DNA from: Yoonia sp. I 8.24
Lineage (GTDB): Bacteria; Pseudomonadota; Alphaproteobacteria; Rhodobacterales; Rhodobacteraceae
Reading direction: 5' to 3'
Assembly: GCF_022096995.1 (NCBI RefSeq)
Contig: NZ_JACXGQ010000013.1
Span: 1 to 44,748, forward strand
Length of the DNA: 44,748 nucleotides
Below are positions 1 to 8,472 of the stretch, in pieces (the first letter of the stretch is position 1; each line of letters opens with the position of its first letter). Made by a program: the position numbers and the translations under genes. The notes beneath the pieces are model-generated. The model did not search any database, was not told the DNA's origin, and saw only the letters and a program-made list of their open reading frames with translations.

Positions 1-225
1 TGTTCATCCGTAAATCGTGCCTTCATTTGTCCGTCCATTTGTTGAGCGGACTCTACACAAATTTGGAGGAGTTTTAGGCGCGCAGGTCAATATCAAGGAT
101 GCCAGTTCATTTCTGACAAAAACAATCAACTTATCTAGACTCTTCCATAGCCTTGAACTAATCAGACTGTGATTTTCGCAGCCAGCCGCCCGGTGAGCCA
201 CGCTTTAGCCCCAAAGGAACATCTT

Positions 226-1116
226 ATGCTGCGCTATTCGCTTTTCGCATTCATGTTGGCTGTATCGCCAGCATTAGCTGACACCGTCACTGTCGAAACC
301 TACACCGGACCTGTGAAAGTTGCGACCGATCCCGAACGTATCGCTGTATTTGACATTGCCGCACTAGATACTTTGGATGCTCTAGGCATCCGTGTTGATG
401 GCGTCGTCGCACCGTTGTTTGTGGACTATGTCGCGGACACGGCTGAAGGCGCCGAGAGCGTCGGTTCACTATTCGAGCCCGACTTCGAAGCAATCGCGGC
501 AGGCGGCTACGACCTTTTGATCGCTGGCGGGCGGTCTTCTTCTGTGGCCCCTGATTTGGCCAGAATTACACAAACTGTCGATATGACGATCTGGGAAGAT
601 ACGGTTGGGCAGGGTCTTGCCCGCCTTGCAGCTTACGGCGAAATTTTTAACAAACAAGCTGAAGCCGCCGCATTGCGTGCTGATTTTGATGCCGCATTGA
701 CCGCCGCCCAAGACGCTGTTGCAGACCAAGGCAGTGCTTTGATCGTTATGACAAATGGGCCAACAGTTTCCGCTTATGGCGCGGCGGGCCGGTTTGGCTG
801 GTTGCACACCGCGATGGAACTGCCCGAAGCAGTTGTCGACGTTGAAACCACCACCCATGGCGAGGCGATCAGCTTTGAGTTCATTCGTGATGCCAACCCT
901 GAAATCTTGATCGTCATCGACAGAGCTGCTGCCGTCGGGCAAGAGAGCGAAGCCGCTGCCGCCACGCTCGACAACGCATTGGTGCAAGAAACATCTGCAT
1001 GGCAGTCTGGCAACGTCATCTACCTCAATAGTGCGAATATCTACATCGCCGGTGGCGGCATTCAATCAATGATCAGCACATTGCGTCAGTTCGCTGACGT
1101 GTTTTCTGGCACCTAA
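226..1116 (+). CDS. Periplasmic iron-siderophore binding protein of an ABC importer
   Basis: Predicted 296-residue periplasmic binding protein that would deliver a ferric siderophore to the permeases encoded next to it. Residues 1-18 form a signal peptide ending in SPALA before an Asp, with no lipobox. The N-terminal stretch with PERIAVFDIAALDTLDALG is typical of the CeuE/FatB/YclQ group of class III binding proteins, which bind catecholate-type siderophores. The ATG at 226 is preferred over an in-frame upstream start because it begins the signal peptide and follows AAAGGA. The stop codon abuts the next gene. No clear iron-regulator box was seen in the 225 bases upstream. The exact siderophore is unknown. 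Confidence 0.85.
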   Translation: MLRYSLFAFMLAVSPALADTVTVETYTGPVKVATDPERIAVFDIAALDTLDALGIRVDGVVAPLFVDYVADTAEGAESVGSLFEPDFEAIAAGGYDLLIAGGRSSSVAPDLARITQTVDMTIWEDTVGQGLARLAAYGEIFNKQAEAAALRADFDAALTAAQDAVADQGSALIVMTNGPTVSAYGAAGRFGWLHTAMELPEAVVDVETTTHGEAISFEFIRDANPEILIVIDRAAAVGQESEAAAATLDNALVQETSAWQSGNVIYLNSANIYIAGGGIQSMISTLRQFADVFSGT

Positions 1117-2076
1117 TTGACCCTGAAAATCTACATTTGGGCGGGCCTGTTTGGCCTCGCCCTTTTGTCCTTCCTTTCTCTGTTTATCGGTGTGATTGAG
1201 CTGTCTTTGGCTGACCTTTGGCACGATCCCGCGGCATTCGAGCTGTTAGTGATAAGCCGCTTTCCTCGCACAGCTGCAGCACTGATTTGTGGATCATCGC
1301 TCGCGATCGCCGGGGCGATCATGCAGATGTTGGTCCGCAACCGCTTTGTTGACCCCATGACAACCGGAACAGGGCCCGGGGCGGGATTGGGTATTCTGAT
1401 CGTCACAATTTTCTTTCCGGCAGCACCGCTGATCGTCAAAATGGTACTGGCTTCTCTCACCGCGCTCGGCGCAAGCCTTGGGTTTTTAGCCATCGTCCAA
1501 CGTTTGCCGCCAACCCAACCATTGCTCGTACCGTTGGTGGGGCTTGTCTATGGCGGGATCATCGGTGCTGGCGTCACCTTTGTCGCCTATCAAGCGGACC
1601 TGATTCAATACATTAGCGTTTGGATGAACGGAGAATTTTCGGGGGTCATTCAGGGCAGGTATGAATTGCTGTGGATCGCCGCAGCTGTTGCCTTGGTGAC
1701 TTATTTTGCCGCCGATCAATTCGCGATTGTTGGCTTGGGCCGCACGGCCTCAATCAACCTTGGTCTCAACTACACGCAAGTGATGCTGATTGGATTGGTT
1801 GCGATTTCCATTGTGGCCGCATTGACGGTTACAACCGTCGGCATGATTCCATTTGTGGGATTAGTTGTACCTAATATTGTTTCGCGGCTCGTGGGGGATC
1901 ACCTGCGCAACACCCTCCCCTTGATTGCGCTTTTAGGGGCTTTACTGACATTGGCGTCCGATATTGTCGGTCGCGTTTTACGTCATCCGTTTGAAATCCC
2001 AGTGGGGACCGTCTTTGGCGTTATCGGGACACTTCTATTTCTCTGGCTTCTGTCCCAAAAGCCCCGCCATGAATAG
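1117..2076 (+). CDS. Iron-siderophore ABC transporter permease (FecCD family)
   Basis: Inner-membrane permease of 319 residues with about nine hydrophobic segments, the usual size for FecCD-family subunits. RNRFVDPMTTG near residue 72 corresponds to the family motif that contacts the binding protein side, and GMIPFVGLVVPNIVSRLVG near 248 is the cytoplasmic loop that docks on the ATPase. The start appears to be a TTG placed directly after the TAA of the binding protein gene, suggesting translational coupling. It should pair as a heterodimer with the downstream permease. Confidence 0.88.
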   Translation: MTLKIYIWAGLFGLALLSFLSLFIGVIELSLADLWHDPAAFELLVISRFPRTAAALICGSSLAIAGAIMQMLVRNRFVDPMTTGTGPGAGLGILIVTIFFPAAPLIVKMVLASLTALGASLGFLAIVQRLPPTQPLLVPLVGLVYGGIIGAGVTFVAYQADLIQYISVWMNGEFSGVIQGRYELLWIAAAVALVTYFAADQFAIVGLGRTASINLGLNYTQVMLIGLVAISIVAALTVTTVGMIPFVGLVVPNIVSRLVGDHLRNTLPLIALLGALLTLASDIVGRVLRHPFEIPVGTVFGVIGTLLFLWLLSQKPRHE

Positions 2077-3010
2077 ACGTTTGTGGGGTCTATTCGCTTT
2101 GCTGTTGCTAAGCTGCGCGTTCTACATGCTGTGGGGCGTGCGGGCACCGTGGAGTTTTGTTCTCCCCTTCCGTGGCGTCAAACTTGGTGCATTGATCCTC
2201 GTCGGCTGCACAGTGTCAACGGCAAGTCTTCTGTTCCAAACAATCACGCAAAACCGCATTTTGACCCCATCTATTATGGGGTTTGACGCCCTTTATCTGC
2301 TGTTGCTCAGCGGTGCCGTGTTTTGGCTAGGTGGGATGACGGTGGCTGGCGCGCGCCCACAGATCGTCTTCTTGGTCACGGCCTCGGCGTTGATCATAGC
2401 CTCACTATTGCTGTTTGGAACGCTCATGCGGTCTGTACGAGGGGACCTGTTGCGTATGGTCCTGACCGGAATTATTTTTGGCGCACTGTTTCGGTCATTA
2501 ACCAGCTTTCTTGAACGGATGATTGACCCAAACGAATTCGCCGTGGTTCAAGCAGCGTCCTTTGCGCGGTTCACCCAAATCGAGACCGATCTTCTAGCAT
2601 TGTCAGCCTGTATTTCAGGAATAACATTGCTGCGATGTTGGGCAATCCGTCATCGCCTCGATGTATTGGCACTTGGTCGTGACACCGCGACGTCGCTGGG
2701 CGAACCGCCGCGCCGCTTGGAATTAGAGGGCTTGATCCTCATTGCAATACTCGTATCAGTTTCCACCGCATTGGTCGGGCCGCTCGCATTTCTTGGGTTG
2801 CTGGTTCTCAGTCTCGCTCGGCTTGTCACACCAAGCGAAAAACATGCGATCCTCATCCCAAGTGCGGGTCTGATCGCAGCCATCACATTGGTCGGCGGGC
2901 AAGCGGTCATGGAACATGTCATGGCCCTGTCAACACCGCTTGTTGTTGTGATTGATCTACTCGGCGGCGCAGTTTTTCTGGCACTATTACTGAAAGGATC
3001 CGGGCGATGA
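2069..3010 (+). CDS. Iron-siderophore ABC transporter permease, second subunit (FecCD family)
   Basis: Second FecCD-type permease, 313 residues, strongly hydrophobic throughout. TQNRILTPSIMGFDALY near residue 70 and VGPLAFLGLLVLSLARLV near 235 are the equivalents of the motifs in the first permease. The ATG at 2069 overlaps the end of the upstream gene by 8 bases and the gene ends in an ATGA overlap with the ATPase gene, so the four genes form one translationally coupled operon. The two-permease arrangement matches the Vct/Fat/Ceu/Ycl systems rather than fused FhuB systems. Confidence 0.86.
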   Translation: MNRRLWGLFALLLLSCAFYMLWGVRAPWSFVLPFRGVKLGALILVGCTVSTASLLFQTITQNRILTPSIMGFDALYLLLLSGAVFWLGGMTVAGARPQIVFLVTASALIIASLLLFGTLMRSVRGDLLRMVLTGIIFGALFRSLTSFLERMIDPNEFAVVQAASFARFTQIETDLLALSACISGITLLRCWAIRHRLDVLALGRDTATSLGEPPRRLELEGLILIAILVSVSTALVGPLAFLGLLVLSLARLVTPSEKHAILIPSAGLIAAITLVGGQAVMEHVMALSTPLVVVIDLLGGAVFLALLLKGSGR

Positions 3011-3759
3011 TTTCCATTCAAGGCGTGTCCCACGCAATTGGCGGCAAGCGTATTCTCAATGATGTGACAACTCAGATCGCGCAAGGTGGCATTACCGCAC
3101 TTATTGGACCCAACGGGGCCGGCAAGTCGACCCTTTTGTCGCTCATCGCACGTCTAGAACCACTGCAAACGGGCCGTATCCTTGTGGATGCGCTGGAAAT
3201 TGGGGCCTGTTCTGATCAGGTTCTGGCCCAGCATCTATCGATCCTCCCACAAATGGCAGATCATACCCCACGCCTAACTGTAAAAGAGCTGGTCGGCTTT
3301 GGGCGGTACCCCTACAATCGCGGTCGGCCTACGGCACAAGACGATGCCAAAGTTGCACAGGCCTTGGATATGTTCGGGCTAAACTTATTCGCGGGCCGTA
3401 CTTTAGATACACTCTCAGGCGGCCAAAAGCAGCGCGCGCATATCGCGATGATTTTTGCCCAAGACACAGATTATGTCCTGCTAGACGAGCCCCTGAACAA
3501 TCTTGATATCGCAGCCGGCAGATCCTTAATGAAAACCTTGCAAAGCATGTGTGCGGATCACCGCAAGACAATCGTCATTGTCTTGCATGATATCAATGTG
3601 GCCAGCCGCTACGCGGATCACATCATTGCCATGCGAGACGGCAGCGTCATAAAACAAGGCCGTCCCGCTGAGATTGTCGATTCATCGCTATTGCAAGATG
3701 TCTTTGAAACCGATGCACCTGTGGTGAAGGTCGAAGGTACAAATCTGGTGTTGATGTAA
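3007..3759 (+). CDS. Iron-siderophore ABC transporter ATP-binding protein
   Basis: ATPase of 250 residues that powers the uptake system. Walker A GPNGAGKST lies at residues 34-42, the signature LSGGQ at 136-140, Walker B YVLLDEP at 156-162 and the switch His in VLHD at 194. It is the last gene of the operon that starts at 226. It converges with the Rid gene at 3821; no convincing terminator hairpin is visible in the 61 bases between them. Confidence 0.9.
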   Translation: MISIQGVSHAIGGKRILNDVTTQIAQGGITALIGPNGAGKSTLLSLIARLEPLQTGRILVDALEIGACSDQVLAQHLSILPQMADHTPRLTVKELVGFGRYPYNRGRPTAQDDAKVAQALDMFGLNLFAGRTLDTLSGGQKQRAHIAMIFAQDTDYVLLDEPLNNLDIAAGRSLMKTLQSMCADHRKTIVIVLHDINVASRYADHIIAMRDGSVIKQGRPAEIVDSSLLQDVFETDAPVVKVEGTNLVLM

Positions 3760-3820
3760 ACGACCATACCAGATCCATGGCTCTTGCCTGCGATGGAGGG
3801 GGCGACATGGATTTGGCAAT

Positions 3821-4216
3821 TCAGCTTTGACAGACAGCCGTTGCCTCGATTTCGACTTTGAACTCTTCGCGGGTGAAGCCGCTCACGATCAACAAAGTCG
3901 ACGCAGGACGGATCGCTACCCCGGCCAGCCATACGTCACGCACGGCCATATAATCAGCGAAAAAGGCACGGTCCGTTACAAAGGCGCTGAGGCGAATGAT
4001 ATCAGCGCGACCACAGCCAGCGCCATTCAGGATCGCGTCTATGTTGGCAAAGCACTGTTCAGCCTGTGTACGTACATCAGCAGCGCAACTTCCGTCAGGG
4101 GCGAGCCCAAGTTGACCAGACGTGACAACCAAACGACCGAATGTAGGGCTTATGACGCCGTGGTTATAATTGCCAAATGGCGGCGCGATCGTGGTCGGAT
4201 TGACGGCTATGGTCAT
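3821..4216 (-). CDS. Rid (YjgF/YER057c/UK114) family protein
   Basis: Small soluble protein of 131 residues. Rid proteins form trimers, and RidA itself hydrolyses reactive enamine/imine intermediates from amino acid chemistry. Family features visible are VTSGQLGLAPDG near residue 31 and KVEIEATA near 120. Aligning back from the conserved Glu (residue 122), the position of the catalytic Arg105 of archetypal RidA seems to hold Ser106, with the nearest Arg at 103, so this may be a non-RidA Rid subfamily lacking imine deaminase activity. It diverges from the ABC-amidohydrolase operon, and may process an unstable intermediate made by that operon; this link is inferred from position only. Confidence 0.88.
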   Translation of the reverse strand: MTIAVNPTTIAPPFGNYNHGVISPTFGRLVVTSGQLGLAPDGSCAADVRTQAEQCFANIDAILNGAGCGRADIIRLSAFVTDRAFFADYMAVRDVWLAGVAIRPASTLLIVSGFTREEFKVEIEATAVCQS

Positions 4217-4466
4217 GATTTTTGGATTCCTCGTGCGTTAAATGTGAGTCGTTACCTGATGCCACGTATTGTGCACGCACGCATAGGGTGCGCTTTAAAG
4301 ATGGTCGAACGCGGTCATCTCCGCTCAATTTGTCAGCAGCCACGCTATCAGTGCTCAATGTTTAATCTAAACCATTCACTGAGTCATAAGAACTGCCTGT
4401 CGCTCCGTGCTCAGCACAAATACAGCCAGCTAGGATCGTTTTCGGAATTCACCCATGGAGACTTTT
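4217..4466. promoter_or_regulatory. Divergent promoter region between the Rid gene and the ABC-amidohydrolase operon
   Basis: A 250-base non-coding stretch between two divergent start codons, so it must hold at least two promoters. No confident -35/-10 pair or regulator palindrome was found, and the GGGGAATAT arm seen upstream of the PhlG-like gene is absent. On the plus side the ribosome binding site GGAG at 4457-4460 sits six bases before the ATG at 4467. Confidence 0.4.
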
Positions 4467-5462
4467 ATGACCCCCAAGCAATCTTTAACATTCGCCACGC
4501 TTGCTGCCGTGACCGCAAGCAGCGCTATCGCGCAAGACCTTACGCCCGTTTCATTCGGAACCAATTGGCTGGCCCAAGCCGAGCACGGCGGGTTTTACCA
4601 ATCCGTAGCCGACGGCACATATGCGGAATGCGGATTGGACGTCACGATCGTGTCTGGCGGACCGCAGGTGAACAACCGCGCGCTTATGTTGGCTGGCCGC
4701 ATTGATTACCACATGGGTGGCGATCTGTTGCAGGCGTTCAACGCTGCCAAAGAAGGCATCCCTGTTGTTGCTGTCATGGCAACTTTCCAAAAGCACCCAC
4801 AGGTTATCATCTCTCACCCAGGTCAGGCAGAGACCTTTGCAGATCTTAAGGATCTGACGTTGCTGATCGGTGACAATGGATTTGCGTCTTATTACCAATG
4901 GATGATCGCAGAATACGGTTTCACCGTAGAGCAACGCGAGCCCTATACCTTTAACCCCGCCCCATTCGTTGCGGACGAAGGCATGGCGATGCAGGGCTAC
5001 CTGTCGTCCGAACCTTATGTGATCGCAAAAGAAGCCGGCTTTGAGCCCGACATCTTTTTGATCGCAGATGCCGGCTACACCACCTACGCAACGACCGTTG
5101 AAACAATGGCCGACACCATCGCTGAAAACCCTGAACAGGTTGCATGTTTTGTCGAAGGCTCAATCACGGGCTGGTACAACTACCTTTATAATGATCACGC
5201 TGCCGCCGATGCGATGATCATGGAAGCCAATCCTGACATGACGCAGGACAAGATCGACTTCGCCATTGCAAAGATGCTGTCAGAAGGCATCGTCGACAGT
5301 GGTGACGCACTTGAACTTGGGATCGGCGCGATGACAGACGAGCAGATCGACGGCTTCTACACAAAAATGGTCGCAGCTGGCGTCATCGAAGGCGATATCG
5401 ATTATTCAGCGGCGTACACCACGCAATTTGTCAATGCACGGGTTGGCATGGACCTTCGGTAA
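4467..5462 (+). CDS. ABC transporter substrate-binding protein, NMT1/THI5-like
   Basis: Periplasmic binding protein of 331 residues, first gene of the operon. Residues 1-22 form a signal peptide (KQSLTFATLAAVTASSAIA). The mature start (VSFGTNWLAQAEHGGFYQSV) and a motif of the type LDVTIVSGGPQVNN are typical of the NMT1/THI5 fold, which binds nitrate, sulfonates, pyrimidines of the thiamine pathway and other small molecules; the ligand cannot be read from sequence. The ATG at 4467 is chosen over one at 4455 because GGAG lies six bases before it. The neighbouring amidohydrolase and creatininase genes suggest a nitrogen-containing cyclic or amide substrate. Confidence 0.85.
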   Translation: MTPKQSLTFATLAAVTASSAIAQDLTPVSFGTNWLAQAEHGGFYQSVADGTYAECGLDVTIVSGGPQVNNRALMLAGRIDYHMGGDLLQAFNAAKEGIPVVAVMATFQKHPQVIISHPGQAETFADLKDLTLLIGDNGFASYYQWMIAEYGFTVEQREPYTFNPAPFVADEGMAMQGYLSSEPYVIAKEAGFEPDIFLIADAGYTTYATTVETMADTIAENPEQVACFVEGSITGWYNYLYNDHAAADAMIMEANPDMTQDKIDFAIAKMLSEGIVDSGDALELGIGAMTDEQIDGFYTKMVAAGVIEGDIDYSAAYTTQFVNARVGMDLR

Positions 5463-5479
5463 TGCGCTCGTGAACTGAA

Positions 5480-5508
5480 GACAGGGGCGGCATTTATTCG
5501 CCCTTGTC
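5480..5508 (+). other. Stem-loop after the binding protein gene
   Basis: GACAGGGGCG at 5480-5489 pairs with CGCCCTTGTC at 5499-5508 with one G-U wobble and a nine-base loop. There is no T-run, so it is more likely an RNA 3'-end stabiliser or partial attenuator that lets the binding protein be made in excess of the ATPase and permease. Confidence 0.65.
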
Positions 5509-5528
5509 ATTGCTCAAGAAAGTCTGAA

Positions 5529-6335
5529 ATGTCCAATACCTCATCCATCCCACCTTTGGGGCAGCGCGACGAGCTGTTGCAAATGGCTAACGTCGACAAG
5601 GTCTTTAATGGCAACGTCGAAGCCCTCAAAAATCTAAATCTGACAGTTAACCAAGGCGATTTCATTTCGTTGCTTGGCCCATCGGGTTGCGGAAAATCGA
5701 CGGCGCTACGCCTTATCGCGGGGCTGATGCGGCAGACGTCGGGGCAAATTGTTTGGAACGGGGGCCTAAATGAAGGGGACCTTGGTGTGGTCTTTCAGGA
5801 ACCCACTTTGATGCCCTGGGCAACGGTTGAGCAAAACGTCTGGCTGCCGCACCGTTTGCGTGGAAAGTCACTGGATGATGTGCGCGGTGATATTATGTGG
5901 GCACTTAAGATGGTGGGTTTGGAGAATTTCCAAAAATCCTATCCGCGCGAATTGTCGGGCGGCATGAAGATGCGGGTTTCGATTGCCCGCGCGCTGGTAA
6001 CGCAACCACGTTTGATCCTAATGGATGAACCGTTTGCCGCACTCGATGAAATCACGCGTCACAAGCTGAATAACGACCTTCTGATGCTGCGCGATAAACT
6101 AAAATGCACCGTTATTTTCGTGACCCATTCGGTGTTTGAATCGGTATTTCTATCCGACCGCATTGTCGTTATGGCCGCGCGCCCCGGTCGGGTCTCCTCA
6201 GAGGTTACCGTTGATGCCCCCTACCCGCGCACCGAAGAATTCCGCACCTCTGCGCAATATGCCGAACTGTGCCGTAAGGCGTCCGATGCGCTGCATGGCG
6301 CGATGAACCAACATGGTGAAAGGGCATCCGCATGA
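5529..6335 (+). CDS. ABC transporter ATP-binding protein (nitrate/sulfonate/taurine type)
   Basis: ATPase of 268 residues for the importer begun at 4467. Walker A GPSGCGKST at 50-58, the Q-loop FQEPTLMPW near 89 typical of the SsuB/TauB/ThiZ group, signature LSGGM at 142-146 and Walker B LILMDEP at 162-168 are all intact. It ends in an ATGA overlap with the permease gene. A stem-loop separates it from the binding protein gene. Confidence 0.92.
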   Translation: MSNTSSIPPLGQRDELLQMANVDKVFNGNVEALKNLNLTVNQGDFISLLGPSGCGKSTALRLIAGLMRQTSGQIVWNGGLNEGDLGVVFQEPTLMPWATVEQNVWLPHRLRGKSLDDVRGDIMWALKMVGLENFQKSYPRELSGGMKMRVSIARALVTQPRLILMDEPFAALDEITRHKLNNDLLMLRDKLKCTVIFVTHSVFESVFLSDRIVVMAARPGRVSSEVTVDAPYPRTEEFRTSAQYAELCRKASDALHGAMNQHGERASA

Positions 6336-7192
6336 GCGCCCCAGAAATGCAAAACATCCAGCCACCCGTGGTCGACTTAGAAGAATTGCAATACGCCCGT
6401 GCACAACGCCGGGACAAAATAGCGAAATGGACCCTTCCTGTATTGATGCTGCTTCTTGCCATTTTTCTTTGGGATAGGCTCGTCGTTTGGAATGAGATTC
6501 CCCATTATATTCTTCCGGGGCCGGGGCTTGTTATTGAAACCTTGATCGAAGATTGGGGGATGCTGTCGGACGCGCTTTGGGTGACGCTCAAGATCACGTT
6601 GATGGCCCTTGCGGTTGCTGTTCTGGGCGGTGTTGGGCTGGCTGTTTTGTTTACCCAGTCGCGGTACTTTGAAATGGCGTTTTACCCGTTCGCGGTCATC
6701 TTGCAGGTCACGCCCGTCGTGTCGATTGCACCGCTGATCTTTATCTATGTCGACAATCGCTTGGCCGGACTGTTGCTATGTGCGTGGATCGTGGCGTTTT
6801 TCCCGATCTTGTCTAATACGACACTTGGGCTCAATTCGACCGATCATAATCTGCGTGACCTTTATAAAATTTATGGCGCGACCCGCTGGCAGCGGCTTCG
6901 GTACCTGCAACTGCCGACTGCACTGCCGTACTTCCTTGGTGGATTGCGGATTGCGGGGGGCTTGGCGTTGATTGGCGCAGTTGTGTCAGAGTATGTCGCC
7001 GGAACAGGCGGTATTGGATCTGGGCTCGCGTTTCGGATCCTCGAAGCGGGTTACAGGTTGAACATCCCACGTATGTTCGCGGCGCTACTTTTGATCGCGG
7101 CGACGGGTGTCGTGATTTTTACGCTGGCTTCGTTACTAAGCCACGCACTTTTACACAAATGGCACGAAAGCGCCATCAAACGGGAGAATTAA
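6332..7192 (+). CDS. ABC transporter permease (nitrate/sulfonate/taurine type)
   Basis: Inner-membrane permease of 286 residues with about six membrane segments, preceded by a cytoplasmic N-terminus of roughly 30 residues. The EAA loop, containing YKIYGATRWQRLRYLQLP, marks the contact with the ATPase. It overlaps the ATPase gene by four bases and the amidohydrolase gene by one base (TAATG), so transporter and enzymes are translated from one message. Confidence 0.9.
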   Translation: MSAPEMQNIQPPVVDLEELQYARAQRRDKIAKWTLPVLMLLLAIFLWDRLVVWNEIPHYILPGPGLVIETLIEDWGMLSDALWVTLKITLMALAVAVLGGVGLAVLFTQSRYFEMAFYPFAVILQVTPVVSIAPLIFIYVDNRLAGLLLCAWIVAFFPILSNTTLGLNSTDHNLRDLYKIYGATRWQRLRYLQLPTALPYFLGGLRIAGGLALIGAVVSEYVAGTGGIGSGLAFRILEAGYRLNIPRMFAALLLIAATGVVIFTLASLLSHALLHKWHESAIKREN

Positions 7193-8472
7193 TGGAATTT
7201 TGCGTTTTGCCCAGCGGCGCGAAGACACTTCGAAACATAACCGTCCCAGCCTGTCTTATGGGTCAAGGCGGAGACCTGATTACAACAGACCTAACCATCA
7301 AAGATGGTATGATTACATCAACGGACGCTGGGCAACCGGCCGAAACTGTAATCGAAATGAACGGCGCAATGGCCTTGCCATGCTTTGTCGATATGCACAC
7401 GCATCTGGACAAGGGGCACATTTGGCCGCGGGCATCGAACCCTGACGGATCGTTCATGGGCGCACTGACAACCGTGCGCGAAGACCATGCGAATTGGACC
7501 GCCGCTGACGTCGAGGCGCGGATGGATTTCGCGCTGCGTTGCGCCTATGCCCACGGCACCAAGGCAATTCGCACCCATATCGACAGCGCCGACGAACTTG
7601 CCGCATCGTCATTTGGTGTCGTCGCAAAATTGCAAAAGAAATGGGTAGGCAAGGTCGCGATACAAGCATCCTGTCTTGTTGCGATTGACCGCGTGTTTCG
7701 CGACAAAGACTTATTCCCTGAGGTTGCCAAACTCGTCGCAGACACGGGCAATATCCTTGGTGCGGTGACCTATCCCGTGCCCGACCTGCAAGAGCGGCTC
7801 AACGACTTTTTCTACTTCGCGCAAAAATATGACCTCGACGTGGATTTTCACGTGGACGAAACCAATGACCCAACGTCGGACACCCTGCGCACAATCGCGC
7901 AAACGGTGCTTGCGCTTGGGTTCAAGAACAAGGTCACTGTGGGCCATTGCTGTTCAATCTCCGTTATGCCGGATGATGTCGCCGCAGAGATCATTTCGCT
8001 GGTTGCTAAGGCGGGGCTGCATGTCGTCTCACTTCCAATGTGCAATATGTACCTGCAAGACCGCGAGGCGGGCCGTACACCGCGTTGGCGCGGTGTCACA
8101 ATGGCGCACGAGCTGAAGGCGGCTGGCGTCAGCGTTTCCTTTGCGTCGGACAACACCCGTGATCCGTTCTACGCTTACGGTGACCTCGATATGATCGAAG
8201 TCATGCGCGAAGCAACGCGGATTGCGCACCTTGATCACGGCCAAACCGATTGGCCTTCTTCTTTTGTCACCAATCCCGCAAAGGCTTGTGGAATTGACGC
8301 ACCTAGTCTGATCGCTGGCTCTCCCGCTGATTTGATCTTGTGCAACGCGCGGACTTGGACCGAGTTTTTCGCCCGGCCGCAATCAGATCGCATCGTCTTG
8401 CGTGACGGTGATCCGATAGATCGCACGCTTCCTTCTTACTCTGAACTCGACCCGATTGTGAGCAAACAATGA
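7192..8472 (+). CDS. CodA-like metal-dependent amidohydrolase (cytosine deaminase family)
   Basis: Cytoplasmic TIM-barrel amidohydrolase of 426 residues. The metal and catalytic set of the CodA family is present: HTH at 69-71, HVDET with His220 and Glu223, His252 in GHCCS, and Asp320 in SDNTRD. Members deaminate or hydrolyse cytosine, isoguanine, s-triazines and other ring nitrogen compounds, so the substrate here is open. The ATG at 7192 is preferred because GGGAG precedes it and it overlaps the permease stop. It ends in an ATGA overlap with the FAD oxidase. As the first enzyme after the importer it may act early in the route. Confidence 0.85.
   Translation: MEFCVLPSGAKTLRNITVPACLMGQGGDLITTDLTIKDGMITSTDAGQPAETVIEMNGAMALPCFVDMHTHLDKGHIWPRASNPDGSFMGALTTVREDHANWTAADVEARMDFALRCAYAHGTKAIRTHIDSADELAASSFGVVAKLQKKWVGKVAIQASCLVAIDRVFRDKDLFPEVAKLVADTGNILGAVTYPVPDLQERLNDFFYFAQKYDLDVDFHVDETNDPTSDTLRTIAQTVLALGFKNKVTVGHCCSISVMPDDVAAEIISLVAKAGLHVVSLPMCNMYLQDREAGRTPRWRGVTMAHELKAAGVSVSFASDNTRDPFYAYGDLDMIEVMREATRIAHLDHGQTDWPSSFVTNPAKACGIDAPSLIAGSPADLILCNARTWTEFFARPQSDRIVLRDGDPIDRTLPSYSELDPIVSKQ

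Noticed and set aside
4..201. Minus-strand frame of 65 residues at the window start
   Set aside because: No family resemblance or ribosome site; composition looks random and it lies in the likely promoter region of the iron operon.
469..1065. Minus-strand open frame of 198 residues
   Set aside because: Antisense to the iron-binding protein gene, with no recognisable features or ribosome binding site.
4217..4466. TPP riboswitch upstream of the NMT1/THI5-type binding protein
   Set aside because: ACCTGAT and CTGAG fragments occur on the plus strand, but in the wrong order and without the conserved helices.
3827..4705. Long plus-strand open frame of 292 residues
   Set aside because: It runs antisense through the whole Rid gene and into the binding protein gene, with low-complexity Arg/His/Cys-rich composition and no family motif.
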